From: an uncultured Bacteroidota bacterium
GTDB taxonomy: Bacteria; Bacteroidota; Bacteroidia; Flavobacteriales; Flavobacteriaceae
Direction of reading: 5' to 3'
Assembly: GCA_902536935.1 (NCBI GenBank)
Contig: CACAZM010000003.1
Location: forward strand, 1 to 64,000
Length of the DNA: 64,000 nucleotides
Made by a program: the position numbers and the translations under genes. Below the pieces are notes generated by a model. The model saw only the letters and a list, made by a program, of their open reading frames with translations. It ran no database searches and was not told where the DNA came from. Shown one piece after another: positions 62,156 through 64,000 of this stretch; position 1 is the first letter of the stretch; each line of letters opens with the position of its first letter.

Positions 62156-62716
62156 ATGAATGCGAAGTTGTCAAACGGAAAACTGCTTGTAGCAGACCCC
62201 TCTATCATTGGAGACTTTTCGTTTACACGTGCAGTGATTTTGTTAGCAGAGCATAATGACGAGGGCTCTGTAGGATTTATTCTAAACAAACCCATGACGC
62301 ATGACTTGCGTACTTTTGTTCCAGAAATCTCTCAGCCCTTTTCGGTTTTTGAAGGTGGTCCAGTCGACCAAGACCGGCTCTATTATGTTCACAGTCGACA
62401 GGACTGCATACCCAACTCAAAGCCCATTTCCCAAGAGCTGGCTTGGGGTGGTGACTTTGATGTTATCATGAATATGATAAACTCTCGTGAGTTATCCAGT
62501 GACGACATCAAATTCTTTTTGGGTTATTCGGGCTGGAGCTGTGATCAGCTTAAAGATGAGATCAAACAAAAAACATGGATTGTATTAGATGATGGAGATA
62601 AAAAAGCCAATATCTCTATATCAAACGATGCCTCATTTTGGAAATCTAAAATGATACGACTCGGGGGACGTTATATCATTTGGGCCAATTCGCCGAGTCA
62701 TCCTCACTTAAACTAA
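62156..62716 (+). CDS. YqgE/AlgH family protein (DUF179)
   Basis: The 186-residue protein has the family pattern NGKLLVADPSIIGDFSFTRAVILLAEHNDEGSVGFILNKP in its first 45 residues and FFLGYSGWSCDQLKDEI near residue 120. The fold is known but the function is not. ATG 62156 is preferred to an upstream TTG. Its stop overlaps that of the convergent aminotransferase gene. Confidence 0.9.
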   Translation: MNAKLSNGKLLVADPSIIGDFSFTRAVILLAEHNDEGSVGFILNKPMTHDLRTFVPEISQPFSVFEGGPVDQDRLYYVHSRQDCIPNSKPISQELAWGGDFDVIMNMINSRELSSDDIKFFLGYSGWSCDQLKDEIKQKTWIVLDDGDKKANISISNDASFWKSKMIRLGGRYIIWANSPSHPHLN

Positions 62717-63546
62717 GCCAGCTCGTTAAGGAGAGCTACCGCTTTTGGATAGAGTTGTGATTGATAAGTTTTTCTTCTGTAATTGGTTACCGCACGAATC
62801 CCTTGTATGCTATTGGACAGCCAGAGTTCATCTGCCTTTTGCAAATCAAAAGGGTTGATTGCTGTTTCTTTGAGGACGAGGTCGAGGTCTTTTGCCAACC
62901 GAATAATTTGTTTTCGGATGATGCCATCCAAACAGCCAGAGGTCAATGGCGGGGTGTGAATCTCCTGCCCAAAAAGCAAAAATAAGTTTGATTGAAGTGC
63001 TTCTACAACCTCTTTGTTATCGTTGATCAAAATGCAATTATCTAAATCGTTCTCCTTGGCAAAAATCGAACCAAGTACATTCAGGATTTTATTGTTTGTT
63101 TTGAGGTTTGGCAGCATCCCTGCTTGCACATAATGATCTTTGTATAAATCAACCCTATACTTGGTAACTTCATCCAAAAAGCGGTCTTGAGAGATTGGCT
63201 CACAGCCAATGACAAAGGCAACTCGATTGTGGTTTGGGGTATATCGACCTCCACTACCTCGAAAAACGGTCAGGCGCAAACGCCATGCAGGGGATTGAAC
63301 CTCTTGTGCTTGAATCAACTGAATGCATTGATCGACAAAGTATTCCGGGGTGAAGGTCATGGGAATCTCCATGCGAAGCAAACGCATACTGGCCATCAAT
63401 CGAAAGTAGTGATCTTCCCAAAACAACAGTTTGTTGCCTACTACTTTTACTGTTTCAAAAAGTGAATCTCCATAGGAAAAGCCCCGATTGTAGAATGAAA
63501 GGCCAGCGTCGGAAGAAGATACAAGATTTCCATTTGAATTAATCAT
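62713..63546 (-). CDS. Class IV PLP-dependent aminotransferase/lyase
   Basis: The 277-residue protein has fold-type IV features: FSYGDSLFETVKV near residue 25, the PLP Lys in KTNNKILNVLGS near residue 150, and EVVEALQSNLFLLF near residue 183. It could be a branched-chain aminotransferase, a D-amino acid aminotransferase or 4-amino-4-deoxychorismate lyase; the sequence resembles the last. ATG 63546 overlaps the stop of the START-like gene (TGATG). Confidence 0.85.
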   Translation of the reverse strand: MINSNGNLVSSSDAGLSFYNRGFSYGDSLFETVKVVGNKLLFWEDHYFRLMASMRLLRMEIPMTFTPEYFVDQCIQLIQAQEVQSPAWRLRLTVFRGSGGRYTPNHNRVAFVIGCEPISQDRFLDEVTKYRVDLYKDHYVQAGMLPNLKTNNKILNVLGSIFAKENDLDNCILINDNKEVVEALQSNLFLLFGQEIHTPPLTSGCLDGIIRKQIIRLAKDLDLVLKETAINPFDLQKADELWLSNSIQGIRAVTNYRRKTYQSQLYPKAVALLNELA

Positions 63547-63932
63547 CAAGCAGAGCCCAGAACTTGTTTGAGATTGGAGATTTGATTTTCCCAGAACATT
63601 TTAGACTCCTCAACCTCATCTTCATCGGCAAAGTCAGAAACGATAAGTGACACATCCTTGGTGATTTCGTCGACTTGGATACGCATTTCAAAATGGTATT
63701 TTTCGAAATCGTCTTCATCGCTTTGCCATTGGTAGCGAACAAACTCATTGGCTTTGTTTTTAATCAGCAAAGCTTCCTCACTGGAGTCGTCCCAGAAAAA
63801 CTCGTATTTATCAGAACGAGAGTTGACGTTGTCGGCAAACCATTCAGAAAGGCCAGAGGGCGTAAACAGGTATTGATAAAGGAGCGAAGGGGAAGATTTG
63901 ATTACAAATTCTATCTCAAAGTGATCTTTCAC
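63546..63932 (-). CDS. START-like (SRPBCC) domain protein
   Basis: The 128-residue protein begins at GTG and has an SRPBCC/AHSA1-like pattern: FEIEFVIKSSPSLLYQYLFTPSGLSEWFADNV, then alternating strands and a C-terminal helix. It matches the START-like family that precedes class IV aminotransferase genes in flavobacteria. Ligand and role are unknown. The 68 nt that follow to the window edge hold only a near-consensus -7 box. Confidence 0.83.
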   Translation of the reverse strand: MKDHFEIEFVIKSSPSLLYQYLFTPSGLSEWFADNVNSRSDKYEFFWDDSSEEALLIKNKANEFVRYQWQSDEDDFEKYHFEMRIQVDEITKDVSLIVSDFADEDEVEESKMFWENQISNLKQVLGSA

Positions 63933-64000
63933 GGATGTTGTTTTATCAGATTAGCAATATAATATCTTTTTTGATTGCATAAAAATATATTCTGAAAAAT

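Overview
The window is a compact, AT-rich stretch of a Bacteroidota chromosome, almost certainly a member of the Flavobacteriaceae. Evidence: the promoters carry the Bacteroidota -7 element TAnnTTTG (at least sixteen good matches); there is a GldI-type gliding lipoprotein, a TonB-dependent receptor paired with a DUF4249 lipoprotein, a transketolase split into two subunits, and many families that are largely confined to this phylum (DUF3822, DUF3810, DUF6048, DUF6452, DUF6095, DUF4290, DUF2911). Genes are packed tightly on both strands. Most of the window is core housekeeping sequence; I see no prophage, insertion sequence, CRISPR array or rRNA.

Layout. 1-10.6 kb: gcvT, an RmlD-like reductase, a YebC protein, kdsB, a RecD-like helicase, a DUF3822/rsmD unit, two tandem rhomboid proteases and mutL. 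10.6-20.1 kb: an NrnA-like phosphoesterase, gldI, a cyclophilin-FKBP fusion lipoprotein, a DUF3810 metalloprotease-like membrane protein, a large secreted BNR/VPS10-type protein, rlmD and two envelope proteins. 20.1-30.4 kb: rplS, icd, an SBF transporter, a TonB receptor with DUF4249, murQ, then thrS-infC-rpmI-rplT. 30.4-40.6 kb: dnaB, accA, an EamA transporter, an LptF/G permease, tgt, split transketolase, an FKBP with calcium-type repeats, an S4 protein, a phosphoribosyltransferase and aroK. 40.6-43.2 kb: two tRNA-Lys, tRNA-Leu, then a B12-domain MerR (CarH/LitR-like) regulator with crtB and crtZ. 43.2-49.1 kb: ribH, a TPR protein, recF, a DUF721 (DciA-like) protein, ndk, DUF2520-kdsC-maf and DUF2911. 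49.2-56.4 kb: an eight-gene operon with four photolyase/cryptochrome genes. 56.4-64 kb: murA, DUF4290, DUF493, an AAA ATPase, recQ, fmt, a YqgE protein, a class IV aminotransferase and a START-like protein.

The most interesting system is a likely light-response regulon made of two loci. A CarH-type photoreceptor repressor sits with carotenoid genes, and an inverted repeat (TTTTGTTTAAY ... ATTAAACAAAA, 14-15 nt spacer) lies in its own promoter and again in the promoter of the photolyase operon 8.3 kb away. That operon (SRPBCC, a short-chain dehydrogenase homologue lacking the catalytic Tyr, CPD-type photolyase, a 48-residue DUF2256 zinc ribbon, cryptochrome DASH, an Fe-S photolyase, a strongly divergent photolyase paralogue, and a DUF2805/TIGR03643 protein) contains several members with no known function.

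Other notable points are an apparent ATA start codon for infC, at least five genes whose promoters abut the start codon (probable leaderless transcripts), and a striking habit of convergent genes sharing overlapping stop codons.
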